Part shown: piece after piece, positions 26,994 through 35,722 of the stretch | How positions within the stretch are numbered: position 1 is the first letter of the stretch | How the letters are laid out: each line of letters starts with the position of its first letter | Source: Ferruginibacter sp. | Lineage (GTDB): Bacteria; Bacteroidota; Bacteroidia; Chitinophagales; Chitinophagaceae | Length of the DNA: 64,000 bases | Direction: 5' to 3' | Assembly (NCBI GenBank): GCA_013141115.1 | Contig: JABFRP010000001.1 | Coordinates: 372,001 to 436,000 of the forward strand | The notes under the pieces: model-generated | Database searches by the model: none | Seen by the model: the letters and a program-made list of their open reading frames with translations, nothing else | Told to the model about the DNA's origin: nothing | Translations under genes and position numbers: made by a program

Positions 26994-27635
26994 TTATTTA
27001 ATTGCTTCAGTTGCAATGCCTGGCTTTGCATATTTATATCTTGCTTTTAAACTTGTTTCGTAATAACCATCAATGCCCAGGCTTGTAATGCTGCATGCTT
27101 TTTCAATATGCAGGAAGCCATCTTTATCAATCAGGGTTTCGTCAACAAATACATCTTGTATAGCACCAATTACCAAAAAACTGCCATTATGTTTTATAGG
27201 AACGATCTCTGTTAGTTCCATCAAATATTTGATGCGGCTTTCGGCAACAAAAGGTACCCCGATATTTTCTTTCCATTCAATAGCTAAGCCTGCTTTTTCA
27301 AACTCGCTTTCCCCTTCGGCATATTTAGCGCTGGTTTGATGGGCCTTTTTTATAAAGCTGGAATGAATATGATTCATGCTGTAAAACCCTGTAGCTTCTA
27401 TGTTTTTAATAGTATGCGGCGCCGCATCTGTTGGGCGGTTAATAAAGCCAATCAATGCAGGGGCGGCACCAATATGTACAATGTTGCTAAAAATGGCCAG
27501 ATTGGTTTTGTTTTCTTTATTAATTGTTCCAATCAAGGTGGCACTTTTGAATCCGCTAAGGCAATTAATAAAATTGGCCCGGTAAAAACGTTCCCAGGAT
27601 TGTATAGCGGTTTTAGAAAAATGATTCATTGCCAT
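26994..27635 (-). CDS. flavin reductase-like domain protein
   Basis: The 213-residue protein fits the flavin-reductase-like family, an FMN-binding split barrel: RANFINCLSGFKSATLIGTI (about 19-38) leads into NLAIFSNIVHIGAAPALIGFI (about 46-66), followed by TGFYSMNHI, the usual NP/PxxIGFI-type pattern seen in DIM6/NTAB proteins. Members bind FMN and reduce flavins or act as oxygenase partners. It converges on the PNPOx-like gene, so two FMN split-barrel proteins stand tail to tail. Substrate unknown. Confidence 0.85.
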   Translation of the reverse strand: MAMNHFSKTAIQSWERFYRANFINCLSGFKSATLIGTINKENKTNLAIFSNIVHIGAAPALIGFINRPTDAAPHTIKNIEATGFYSMNHIHSSFIKKAHQTSAKYAEGESEFEKAGLAIEWKENIGVPFVAESRIKYLMELTEIVPIKHNGSFLVIGAIQDVFVDETLIDKDGFLHIEKACSITSLGIDGYYETSLKARYKYAKPGIATEAIK

Positions 27636-27758
27636 GTTTTTAGTTACAACAATTTTATTTTAATTATGTTTAACATACTGTTATTCGGCCGGGGCAAATT
27701 ATTAGCCTTTTCTTAAACATTTATAAAAGCTACATCAACTGCAACTTATTTTTATATT

Positions 27759-28007
27759 ATGAAATTATACCAGCTAAGGCATCACGAGGTTTTGATGAAT
27801 GAAACGCTTTTAAACGAAGAGCGTTTTATAGAGCAGTACAAAAACCTGCTGGATGATCAATTGCGCTTTCATACCATTATTAATAAAAGAATATTTCAGT
27901 CTGTAAATATTTGCAGGGGCGTTATTACTTCAAAGCCACTTGTTATTGAAGCATTATTAAGAAAGCAGCAATTACCTGCCTTCGAGTTTTTAGCTTGTAA
28001 AAATTAA
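27759..28007 (+). CDS. small hypothetical protein
   Basis: An 82-residue open frame from ATG 27759. Its product is helical and charged at the N-terminus (LNEERFIEQYKNLLDDQLRF) and has two cysteines; I recognise no family. It has no signal peptide or membrane segment. It sits alone between the flavin reductase-like gene and the DUF2452 gene. Codon use resembles its neighbours, which supports a real gene, but there is no other evidence. Confidence 0.5.
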   Translation: MKLYQLRHHEVLMNETLLNEERFIEQYKNLLDDQLRFHTIINKRIFQSVNICRGVITSKPLVIEALLRKQQLPAFEFLACKN

Positions 28008-28089
28008 AAACATTCTCTATCTTTTTTTGTTTAAAACAATACTGCTGATTGGTTGTTATAGCTACAACATTTTTAAACATACCGCATAA

Positions 28090-28878
28090 ATGATCAGCGC
28101 ATATAATTTTATTGGTTCCTGGCAATTATTTCCCGAAAAAGGCATTTACGAAACAGGCAGTCGCCCCAAATCCGGCATTTGCATTATTGCCAATAGTAAT
28201 GATAAAAAATCCATAAGTATCAATACCAGTTGGGTAACGCTGGAAAACCAGGCTTTTGCTTCGCAATACGAACTAGTTGCAGATGGAGCAATGCATGCTT
28301 TTACTGATATTGATTGGGCCGATATGGTAAAAGTTGATCTTATCAGTACCATCCATTTTGAAATATTTTTTTATAAAGAGGGTAACGATGTGTTGCAGGT
28401 TATAAATGAATTATTACCCAATGGATATTTAAAAATTACACAGAAAGGTTTTACGCACGAGCAAAAAGCTTACATCAATACAGAAGTGTATCATAAGCAA
28501 ATGTCTGTGTTGCCATATGCATCTTCTGCCTCTGGCGCATTAGTTAAACCTACTGAAGATGGTATAATAAGGCACAAGGCTTTAAGTGCCATGGAAGAGC
28601 AAACCAATATGCAGCTGGATCAGATACGCAGGCAAATAGAATTGCTGGCCTTACAGGCGCAGGAAATTCAAATGCGTAAAGAATTATCCATGATCATTTA
28701 CAATGCTAAACTTAGCTTTTCGCCGGTGGTGGGCTCGGTCTACTATCTCTATCAAAACAATGATGACAGCCATTTTCTATCCATGATCGGGCCTGATCAA
28801 TGGCGCAAAGGCGATGCCTATAAAAATTTTATTGCACAGGTAAAATTATTGGCCGATCACACCTGGGCGGAAGTATAA
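28090..28878 (+). CDS. DUF2452 domain protein with an extra N-terminal domain
   Basis: The 262-residue cytosolic protein ends in a DUF2452-type region (about 140-258): LPYASSASGALVKPTEDGIIR, a coiled-coil-like helix (LDQIRRQIELLALQAQEI, about 177-194) and the signature FSPVVGSVYYLYQN...LSMIGPDQW. The first 135 residues form a strand-rich domain (FIGSWQLFPEKGIYETGSRPKSG, shown in part) that reads like a small lipocalin-type or jellyroll fold and is not part of DUF2452. Function is unknown for both domains. It overlaps no neighbour and ends 4 bp before the convergent DUF2490 gene stop. Confidence 0.75.
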   Translation: MISAYNFIGSWQLFPEKGIYETGSRPKSGICIIANSNDKKSISINTSWVTLENQAFASQYELVADGAMHAFTDIDWADMVKVDLISTIHFEIFFYKEGNDVLQVINELLPNGYLKITQKGFTHEQKAYINTEVYHKQMSVLPYASSASGALVKPTEDGIIRHKALSAMEEQTNMQLDQIRRQIELLALQAQEIQMRKELSMIIYNAKLSFSPVVGSVYYLYQNNDDSHFLSMIGPDQWRKGDAYKNFIAQVKLLADHTWAEV

Positions 28879-28882
28879 ATAA

Positions 28883-29641
28883 TTATTTTGTTGCAGCTAT
28901 TTTCTTCTTTCTAAAATCGGGGGTGTAATAAAAGAACCAACGAAAGGTATTGTTTTTATCATACTGATAGCCCGATGCCTTTTGTTGTTTTACCTGCATG
29001 TACCCCAAATCAAAACTTAAGTTTTTGCTTAGTTTTTGTTTAACTCCAACAAAAACCCTGTTTTGATCAAAGGTATTATACACTACTTCTTTTCCAAATT
29101 GTACACATAATTCATCTGCAACAACAAGGGATGGATATTTTGGATTTTTAAAAACGGGGATAGTAAAACTTAGTAAATAACGAACCCTGTCGGTAAATTT
29201 ATTTTGTCCGGTAGCTTTATCGTTGGCCATTTTTTGCTGCCAGCGTTGTTCGTTACGTAGGCGTTGCAGCAAACTTACTTTACCAATTTTTGAAGTCATT
29301 TGCACTTGTTCGTAAATGCGGTTTTCATTGGAGAATGTGTGCCAGCCGGCAATAGAAGGCGCCACCCACATATGGCCATAACCAGCGGTTAAAATGATAT
29401 TATCTTTTAACCAGTAGTTTATGCCAAAGCGAATGAAATGAAATTGGGCGTCTTTTAAAAAATTATTCCTTCGTTCATGTACATCAGCCATAAAGCCCCA
29501 TTTGTTTGAAACCCTGATGGTACTGTTAAGGCAAAGCCATGCCTGGCTTTGTTCATTTATTTCTTTAGGTTTCGTTTGTGCATCAGCAAAGGAAAAACTT
29601 ATGCAAAGAAAAAATAATACCCATATTCTTAACCGCTTCAT
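28883..29641 (-). CDS. DUF2490 outer-membrane protein
   Basis: The 252-residue protein has a signal peptide (cleaved after ADAQ, residue 22) and beta-barrel character throughout: SQAWLCLNSTIRVSNKWGFMADVHERRN is the typical DUF2490 opening (only part shown), with LLQRLRNEQRW and FDQNRVFVGVKQKLSKNLSFDLGYM further on. DUF2490 proteins are predicted small outer-membrane barrels of unknown role in Bacteroidota. It is 18 bp downstream of the AAE-type transporter gene in the same orientation and probably co-transcribed with it. Confidence 0.85.
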   Translation of the reverse strand: MKRLRIWVLFFLCISFSFADAQTKPKEINEQSQAWLCLNSTIRVSNKWGFMADVHERRNNFLKDAQFHFIRFGINYWLKDNIILTAGYGHMWVAPSIAGWHTFSNENRIYEQVQMTSKIGKVSLLQRLRNEQRWQQKMANDKATGQNKFTDRVRYLLSFTIPVFKNPKYPSLVVADELCVQFGKEVVYNTFDQNRVFVGVKQKLSKNLSFDLGYMQVKQQKASGYQYDKNNTFRWFFYYTPDFRKKKIAATK

Positions 29642-29659
29642 AATTTATTTTTAAGGATA

Positions 29660-31327
29660 TCAGGCAAATAATAATATTAATAATTCTGCAGCAACAATAC
29701 GCAGGATCATGGTAAGCGGATATACTGTAGCATATGTTGCTGAAGGAATATCATTGCCTGCCATTTTTAAAGCAAAGGCTAATGCCGGAGGGTCCGTTGA
29801 TGCGCCTGCCAGTAAACCGCAAATTTCAAAATAAGTTTTTCTGAAAAACTTATGGGCCATTACACCTACTATTAAAAGCGGGAACATAGTAATTACAATA
29901 CCCATTGCTATCCAAAGCCAACCGCTTCCGTTTACAAAAGCAGCAGCTAAATTGCCACCACTATGCAAACCCACACTAGCTAAAAATAAAGTAATACCTA
30001 ATTCACGTATCATTAAATTAGCGCTGTTGGTTGTGTAAGTATTTAAATACACCACACCTCCAAAGCGGCTTAACAATAATGCAACTATTAATGGGCCACC
30101 TGCCATACCAATTTTTACTGCAACCGGCATATTAGGAAAATGGATAGGAATGCTGCCTACAATTACACCCAAAACAATACCCATGAATATTGGGGCCAAG
30201 TCGGGGGATTCTAAACGTTTTACAGAGTTGCCAAATACTTTTGCAACCTGCTCAACGCCTTCCTCTGTGCCTACTACTTTTAAAGTATCACCTAATTGCA
30301 AAAACAGGTTGCCATGCGGTACCATTTCTATACCGGCACGGTTTAAACGGGTAAGTGTAAAATCATGCTGATGAATTTCCGGATGGTCTCCCAGTCTTTT
30401 ATGGGTAACTTCTTTATTGGTAACTACAATGTATTTTGATATAAGACCACTTTCGGTTTCCGATTTTAAATTCATATTGCTTTCGGGGCCGATGAGTAAT
30501 TTAACCTGAGCCAGTTCGTGTTTGGGAACAACCACCAGCAAAACGTCTTCCTCATCAAAAATAAGATCCGGGGTAGGGGTGATAACTTCTCCTTTATGAA
30601 ACATTCTTGAAATAACGATAGGGTCTTTTAACAGCTCAAATACTTTACGTAAGGGTTGTCCTATCAATTGTTTGTTATCCAGTTTTAAATGGATAGAGAT
30701 CGGGCGCTTTGATCTGAAAATATTTAACTTCCGATGTAATTCTTTTTCTGTTTCAATATTAGTTTTAAATATTTTTTTCAATATGATGAGCGAAAAGATG
30801 ATGCCAAAAACACCAAAGGGATATGCAATAGCATAAGCCAGCGTCATAAGTGAATTATCAACCCCGGGAACGTTGATTTCTTTCACAGCAGATTGTGCCG
30901 CAGCTAAACCAGGGGTATTGGTAACGGCTCCGCTCATAAGGCCTGTCATTACAGTGATGTGATTGCCTGAAATAAATTTAAAAATAACAGTTACAATAAC
31001 CCCCAGTAAAACAACTGAACCTGCTAACAGATTGTTGCCTAGTGCATTTTTTTTCAGCGACGCAAAAAAACCGGGGCCCACCTGGAGGCCTATGGAATAA
31101 ACAAAGAGTATTAATCCAAAATCTCTTAAAAAATCTTCTGTTTCTTTATTTACTGTTACTCCAAGATAAGAAAAGAGTAACCCCATAAATAATACCCAGG
31201 TAACGCCTAAAGAAATGCCGAATATTTTTAACTTACCCAGCCAGATGCCGATTGCAATTACCAAACCGTAAATAACAACCGCATGCGCAACTGATGGCTC
31301 GGTAAAAAGCTTAATGATCCAGTCCAT
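29660..31327 (-). CDS. aspartate:alanine exchanger (AAE) family transporter with RCK_C domains
   Basis: The 555-residue protein has the mirrored AAE/YidE/YbjL layout: about five helices at residues 1-185, two cytoplasmic TrkA-C (RCK_C) regulatory domains at about 205-370 (GQPLRKVFELLKDPIVISRM and LGDTLKVVGTEEGV), then about five helices to the end. The duplicated motifs FLRDFGLILFVYSIGLQVGPGF (shown in part) and ELGITLFLASVGLHSGG mark the two halves. The family exchanges aspartate for alanine in lactobacilli, but many members have unknown substrates. It is separated from the upstream PEPCK gene by a strong terminator. Confidence 0.92.
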   Translation of the reverse strand: MDWIIKLFTEPSVAHAVVIYGLVIAIGIWLGKLKIFGISLGVTWVLFMGLLFSYLGVTVNKETEDFLRDFGLILFVYSIGLQVGPGFFASLKKNALGNNLLAGSVVLLGVIVTVIFKFISGNHITVMTGLMSGAVTNTPGLAAAQSAVKEINVPGVDNSLMTLAYAIAYPFGVFGIIFSLIILKKIFKTNIETEKELHRKLNIFRSKRPISIHLKLDNKQLIGQPLRKVFELLKDPIVISRMFHKGEVITPTPDLIFDEEDVLLVVVPKHELAQVKLLIGPESNMNLKSETESGLISKYIVVTNKEVTHKRLGDHPEIHQHDFTLTRLNRAGIEMVPHGNLFLQLGDTLKVVGTEEGVEQVAKVFGNSVKRLESPDLAPIFMGIVLGVIVGSIPIHFPNMPVAVKIGMAGGPLIVALLLSRFGGVVYLNTYTTNSANLMIRELGITLFLASVGLHSGGNLAAAFVNGSGWLWIAMGIVITMFPLLIVGVMAHKFFRKTYFEICGLLAGASTDPPALAFALKMAGNDIPSATYATVYPLTMILRIVAAELLILLFA

Positions 31328-31350
31328 AATAAAAAGTATAGGTAAAAAAT

Positions 31351-31380
31351 AAGGGTATTATGGTTGCCCGTAATACCCTT
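31351..31380 (-). terminator. intrinsic terminator after pckG
   Basis: AAGGGTATTA (31351-31360) and TAATACCCTT (31371-31380) are perfect 10-bp complements with a 10-nt loop. In the minus direction the stem is followed by ATTTTTTACC, a good U-tract, so it ends the pckG transcript before the transporter gene. Confidence 0.85.
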
Positions 31381-31387
31381 TTTATGT

Positions 31388-33247
31388 TTAGTGATGTTCA
31401 GGTTGCAAACCAAAATGTTCGGGTGAACGCCACAATGAAGACAGTAAGAGTTCTTTCATAAAGATAAATTCTTTTGGAAGTTTATCATAAAAGCGGGAGA
31501 ATAATTCTTCGTGTGATAATAATTCTTTTTTCCACGGTTCCCTGTCAACGGTCATAATGTTTTCAAATTCGGTATGGCCAAAGTCTTCCAGTCCGGTCCA
31601 GTCCATATCTTCATATCTTGGCATCCATCCAATGGGGCTTTCAATAGCTGAAGCATGGCCATTAATTCTATCTACTACCCATTTAAGCACCCTGATATTT
31701 TCACCAAAGCCTGGCCACATAAAGTTTCCATTCTCATCTTTTCTAAACCAGTTTACTCCAAAAATACGTGGGGCATTAGGTAATGTTCTTCCAAATTGCA
31801 ACCAGTGGTTTACATAATCACCTACATGGTATCCCATAAAAGGTAACATTGCAAATGGATCGTGGCGTACTTTGCCTACTTCACCAAAAGCTGCTGCAGT
31901 AGTTTCGCTGCCCATAGTAGTAGCAAGGTAAACTCCAAAATTCCAGTTGAAAGATTGATATACTAAAGGAACTGTTGTGCTTCTGCGGCCACCAAAAATA
32001 AATCCTCCAATGTGTACTCCTTTTGGATTATCCCAATCTTCATCAATGGCAGGATTTTGATGAGCAGGAGCTGTAAATCTTGAGTTAGGGTGTGCTGCAG
32101 GTTTCCCACTTTTTGGATCCCATGGCTGACCGTGCCAGTCAGTTAATCCTTCTGGTATCTCTTTGGTCATTCCTTCCCACCAAACGTCTTTATCTTTAGT
32201 AATGGCTACATTGGTAAAAATGGTATTGGCTCTAATGCTTTCCATTGCATTAGGATTGGTTTTTACATTGGTGCCTGGCGCTACTCCAAAATAACCAGAC
32301 TCTGGATTGATGGCATATAAAGCGCCATCAGTGCTACGATGTATCCATGCAATATCATCACCCACTGTTGTTACTTTCCAGCCATCAAATTCTTTTGGTG
32401 GAATTAACATGGCAAAGTTGGTTTTACCACAAGCACTTGGAAAAGCAGAAGCAACATAAGTTTTTTGTCCTTTAGGGTCTTTTACTCCTAAAATAAGCAT
32501 GTGCTCAGCTAACCAGCCCTCTTCTCTTCCCATTTCAGATGCAATGCGCAACGCAAAACATTTTTTGCCCATTAATGCATTGCCACCATAACCACTACCA
32601 TAAGAAATTACTAATCTTTCATCAGGAAAGTGAGAGATGTATTTTACTTCTGGGTTACAAGGCCATGTTACATCTTTAGCACCTTTTTCTAAAGGAGCAC
32701 CAATAGTGTGTAAGCATTTTACATATTTTTTTGATTGGATGTGCGGTAAAATAGCTTCTCCCATACGTGTCATAATACGCATGTTAACCACCACGTATTC
32801 CGAGTCTGTAATTTGTACACCATATCTTGATAATGGAGAACCAACAGGCCCCATGCAAAAAGGTATTACATATAATGTACGGCCTTTCATTGATCCGATA
32901 AGCAAGTCATTTAATATTGTTTTCATTTTATCGGGTTCCATCCAGTTGTTGGTTGGGCCTGCATTTTCTTTTAGGCGGCTGCAGATAAAAGTTTTATCTT
33001 CTACTCGTGCAACATCGCTGGGATCGCTAAAGCACGCAAAACTATTAGGCCGCTTCTCGGGATTTAATTGTATAAAAGTTCCTTTTTTTACTAGTTGTTG
33101 ACAAAGAATATCATACTCTTGTTGAGAACCATCACACCAGTGAATTGCACTGGCTTCGCATTGTGAAGCAATTTGCCTCACCCAGCTATCAATTTCTCCA
33201 TTGATAGGGCTTGATCCTAAAGAAGAAAAATTACTTGGAATTGACAT
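31388..33247 (-). CDS. pckG: phosphoenolpyruvate carboxykinase (GTP)
   Basis: The 619-residue enzyme is the GTP-dependent form: the P-loop motif FPSACGKTN includes the reactive Cys273, [17 protein letters not shown] contains the manganese-binding Lys/active-site region, and [17 protein letters not shown] lies at the C-terminus. It converts oxaloacetate and GTP to PEP, GDP and CO2 at the entry to gluconeogenesis, in the cytosol. A single-gene unit: promoter-like TAGCTTTG lies about 95 bp upstream on the minus strand (33343-33350) and a strong terminator follows. Length is normal for the family. Confidence 0.97.
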   Translation of the reverse strand: MSIPSNFSSLGSSPINGEIDSWVRQIASQCEASAIHWCDGSQQEYDILCQQLVKKGTFIQLNPEKRPNSFACFSDPSDVARVEDKTFICSRLKENAGPTNNWMEPDKMKTILNDLLIGSMKGRTLYVIPFCMGPVGSPLSRYGVQITDSEYVVVNMRIMTRMGEAILPHIQSKKYVKCLHTIGAPLEKGAKDVTWPCNPEVKYISHFPDERLVISYGSGYGGNALMGKKCFALRIASEMGREEGWLAEHMLILGVKDPKGQKTYVASAFPSACGKTNFAMLIPPKEFDGWKVTTVGDDIAWIHRSTDGALYAINPESGYFGVAPGTNVKTNPNAMESIRANTIFTNVAITKDKDVWWEGMTKEIPEGLTDWHGQPWDPKSGKPAAHPNSRFTAPAHQNPAIDEDWDNPKGVHIGGFIFGGRRSTTVPLVYQSFNWNFGVYLATTMGSETTAAAFGEVGKVRHDPFAMLPFMGYHVGDYVNHWLQFGRTLPNAPRIFGVNWFRKDENGNFMWPGFGENIRVLKWVVDRINGHASAIESPIGWMPRYEDMDWTGLEDFGHTEFENIMTVDREPWKKELLSHEELFSRFYDKLPKEFIFMKELLLSSLWRSPEHFGLQPEHH

Positions 33248-33898
33248 GATTTAAATTGGGTTTAAATGATTGAGAAAATTTTTATTGAGAAGACTTTTTA
33301 AGAACTAGTGCTATTGTATTATGAAAGTTTTTAAATGCAAGGCAAAGCTATCTTCACAAAAAGCAAGCTGGCCTGATAAAAGTTAGTTGAATAAATGATT
33401 TTGATTAGGTATTATATAATGTTCTTAAGAAATGTTTTTTACAAGCAGTCTTTTCAACAGGATTGAATTAATTAAAACAACTTAAATAGTTTCTGATTTG
33501 ATAAAACTAAAATACAAAATTATACGGACTAAGTAATTTTTTTAAAAGATATATTTCATTACAGTTGTAGTAATTATAAAGAGTATCAGAAAAAAAGGAG
33601 AATTAAAAAACATCATGTTCATTTTAGAATTTTCCAACATTGAAAGCAGTATTATTCTTTAAAAATAAATCTTTGTTTATTGCACTTTTGCGTAAGGCAT
33701 AACTGACCATTTTCTTTTAGAAATTTGTTTAAATTTTTTATTTGACATTAGCATGACAAACACTCAAGCGATAAAATAAATTCAGCTGTATTATTATTGA
33801 TTGGAAAGATCGAAGAACAGGAGGGTATCGTTAAGTTGAAAAAAACTTGATGTGAACTAAGAATTGAATTGAAAGACTTTGATGAAATGGAGAAGAGG
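33248..33898. other. 650-bp AT-rich intergenic region
   Basis: I see no intact gene here. It contains the pckG -7 box (33343-33350) and a second one on the minus strand (33515-33522, TAATTTTG). On the plus strand about 33750-33900 there is coding-like composition (IGKIEEQEGIVKLKK, stop, ELRIELKDFDEMEKRL in the same frame) that might be a relic of a helical protein, but two in-frame stops and no recognisable family leave it unassigned. Confidence 0.5.
33343..33350 (-). promoter_or_regulatory. -7 box candidate for pckG
   Basis: CAAAGCTA on the plus strand reads TAGCTTTG on the minus strand, a perfect TAnnTTTG box. No TTG is found 17-23 nt upstream, so only half of the promoter consensus is met. 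The leader would be about 90 nt. Confidence 0.35.
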
Positions 33899-34240
33899 TT
33901 ATTTAATTACCAAAAACCTAACGGTTTCAATTAGTTTTCCGTTTTTATCACGAAGCTGATAATAATAAAAGCCTCTTGAGAAATCAGCTAAGGAAAGATT
34001 GATTTTTTGGGGAGGATTTTTCAGTTCGTAAACTACCTTACCGGTGAAATTATAAACCTGAAAAGAAAATGACTTATCATAACCACTTACAAAATCAAAA
34101 TTGATTGCAGTAGTTGCAGGGATTGGGTAGAGCTTTATCAACTTTGCAGCACCATCGCCAGATGCGGAACTGTTATTTTGTGCAAGAGAAGTAAAGTTTA
34201 ATCCAATAATGAAAATAAATATGTAAAAAATTTGTTTCAA
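33899..34240 (-). CDS. miniprotein: signal peptide plus type A T9SS sorting domain
   Basis: From TTG 34240 the product is 113 residues: a signal peptide (MKQIFYIFIFIIGLNFTSLA, cleaved before QNN), a 10-residue linker and then a complete type A sorting domain (about 33-113) with KLYPIPATTAINF, FQVYNFTGKVVYE, LADFSRGFYYYQL and the closing KLIETVRFLVIK. There is no cargo domain. Normally this domain is cut off during T9SS export, which would leave almost nothing. A longer frame from TTG 34276 adds 12 residues before the signal and is less likely. It could be a real small surface or regulatory protein, or the remaining tail of a larger gene with a signal peptide placed in front by deletion. Confidence 0.75.
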   Translation of the reverse strand: MKQIFYIFIFIIGLNFTSLAQNNSSASGDGAAKLIKLYPIPATTAINFDFVSGYDKSFSFQVYNFTGKVVYELKNPPQKINLSLADFSRGFYYYQLRDKNGKLIETVRFLVIK

Positions 34241-34318
34241 TATAGTAAAGTTAGTAAAACATACTGAAATAATCAATAAATTATATAGCCAAAAAAATGC
34301 CGTTTTTTGTTAAAGAAC

Positions 34319-34341
34319 CTTGCAGGGAAGTAGCCTGCAAG
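34319..34341 (-). terminator. hairpin after the peroxiredoxin gene
   Basis: CTTGCAGG (34319-34326) and CCTGCAAG (34334-34341) are perfect complements with a 7-nt loop; the stem extends to about 13 positions with one mismatch (AGAA/TTCT). The minus-strand tail (GGTTCTTTAAC) has only a weak U-run, so termination is probable but not certain. Confidence 0.55.
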
Positions 34342-34356
34342 ATTCTAACGTATAAA

Positions 34357-34830
34357 CTATCCATTTAATTGTTCCAGTTTGCTGTTAATTGCTTCAAAAT
34401 TGGGCATATCTCCAGCACTTTCCAGCACTTCTGCATATTGAATAACTCCTTCTTTGTCAATAATAAATGCAGAGCGCTTGCTTACGCCTTTCATCTCAAG
34501 TATCCAATCAGTATAAATAGTGCCATAAGCTGTAGATACTTCTTTATTAAAATCGCTAAGCAGAGGAAAATTGTAATGCTGATCTTCTTTAAACTTGCCC
34601 AAAGTAAAAACAGAGTCAACAGAAATGCCAAATATTTCAGCATTAACGTTGCTGTACTTAGCAATGTCATCCCTGATAGCACATAATTCTTTGGTACATA
34701 CACCTGTGAAGGCTTGGGGAAAAAACAGCAGTAAAACATTTTTTCCCTTTTGTTCACTAAGGGTTACCTTGTTTTTTGTGGTATCAAATAAACTAAAATC
34801 CGGTGCGGCTTGTCCAATCTCAATTGCCAT
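34357..34830 (-). CDS. thioredoxin-fold peroxiredoxin (AhpE/Bcp-like)
   Basis: The 157-residue protein is a peroxiredoxin: APDFSLFD (8-15), FFPQAFTGVCTKELC with peroxidatic Cys45 and a second Cys50, and SVDSVFTLGKF downstream. The TxxC context (TGVC) and length fit the AhpE/Prx and Bcp-like atypical groups; Cys50 is a possible resolving residue as in Bcp. It reduces hydrogen peroxide and organic peroxides in the cytosol. It is divergent from the aquaporin gene, and an OxyR-type regulator is 1 kb away, which suggests a role in the peroxide response. Confidence 0.92.
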   Translation of the reverse strand: MAIEIGQAAPDFSLFDTTKNKVTLSEQKGKNVLLLFFPQAFTGVCTKELCAIRDDIAKYSNVNAEIFGISVDSVFTLGKFKEDQHYNFPLLSDFNKEVSTAYGTIYTDWILEMKGVSKRSAFIIDKEGVIQYAEVLESAGDMPNFEAINSKLEQLNG

Positions 34831-34943
34831 AATAATTAAGTGTTTTTATTTTTTGTAAAGATAAAGGTGCAAAAATTGTTAACACCGTTTGCATCCTTTT
34901 TGTTTATTTAACCGACTGAAGTTTTTTAACCAAAATAATTAAT

Positions 34944-35624
34944 ATGAAAAAGTATTTAGCAGAATTAATTGGTACAATGAGCCTGGTTTTATTTGGCTGC
35001 GGTGCAGCAGTAATTTCCGGAGGTAATGTAGATGGTGGGCCGGCAGGATTAGGTTTGCTGGGGATTTCTCTTGCGTTTGGGTTTGCAGTGGTTGCCATGG
35101 CTTATACTATCGGCGGTATTTCTGGCTGCCATATTAATCCTGCCATTACCATTGCAATGCTTGTAGCTGGCAAAATAAGCAGCAAAGATGCAGCAGGGTA
35201 TGTTGTAGCCCAGTTTATTGGTGCAATAATTGGCGCTGCAATTTTAGGTGTCATTGCAACCGATCATGCTAATTCTTATGGCGCTAACGGTTGGGGCGAA
35301 GGGTATTTGGGTAACTATAGCACCACAGCGGCATTTATTACAGAAGCTGTATTTACATTTTTATTCCTCTATGTAATTTTTAATGTTACCTCAAAACATG
35401 GTAATAGTAATATGGCTGGCCTTGCCATTGGTATTACATTGGTTTTAATTCATTTGGTTGCAATACCAATTACGGGTACTTCTGTAAATCCGGCACGCAG
35501 TTTCGGACCAGCAATTTTAGCCGGAGGCAAAGCTTTAGCTCAGTTATGGCTATTTATTGTTGCACCAATTGTTGGTGCTGTTGCCGCCGCACTAGTTTGG
35601 AAACTAACTGGCGAGGATAAATAA
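34944..35624 (+). CDS. aqpZ: aquaporin of the MIP family
   Basis: The 226-residue protein has six membrane helices and both NPA half-helix motifs (residues 65-67 in GCHINPAITI and 182-184 in SVNPARSFGP). The conserved Arg185 after the second NPA forms part of the selectivity filter, and the length is typical of AqpZ (about 230), not of the larger glycerol facilitators. It conducts water and perhaps hydrogen peroxide through the inner membrane. It lies between a divergent peroxiredoxin gene and a convergent oxyR gene. A long terminator hairpin follows. Confidence 0.92.
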   Translation: MKKYLAELIGTMSLVLFGCGAAVISGGNVDGGPAGLGLLGISLAFGFAVVAMAYTIGGISGCHINPAITIAMLVAGKISSKDAAGYVVAQFIGAIIGAAILGVIATDHANSYGANGWGEGYLGNYSTTAAFITEAVFTFLFLYVIFNVTSKHGNSNMAGLAIGITLVLIHLVAIPITGTSVNPARSFGPAILAGGKALAQLWLFIVAPIVGAVAAALVWKLTGEDK

Positions 35625-35680
35625 TTTTTTGCTGATGGTTATATAGTTTTTTCGATGGAAAACTAAAATTGATCACTAAA

Positions 35681-35722
35681 TAGCTGTGTAACCTGCCAGT
35701 CAACAGGTAGGTTACACAGCTA
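35681..35722. terminator. long terminator hairpin overlapping the oxyR stop codon
   Basis: TAGCTGTGTAACCT (35681-35694) and AGGTTACACAGCTA (35709-35722) are perfect 14-bp complements with a 14-nt loop. On the plus strand TATTTTTA follows, which fits termination of the aquaporin transcript. The right arm includes the oxyR stop codon (35720-35722 on the minus strand). Confidence 0.8.

Noticed and set aside
33750..33900. Plus-strand coding-like stretch upstream of the miniprotein gene
   Set aside because: Two in-frame stops, no start and no recognisable family, so only noted as a possible relic in the intergenic entry.
34831..34943. OxyR operator between the peroxiredoxin and aquaporin genes
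   Set aside because: No ATAG-N7-CTAT or close palindrome is present, so regulation of these two genes by OxyR is not supported by sequence.
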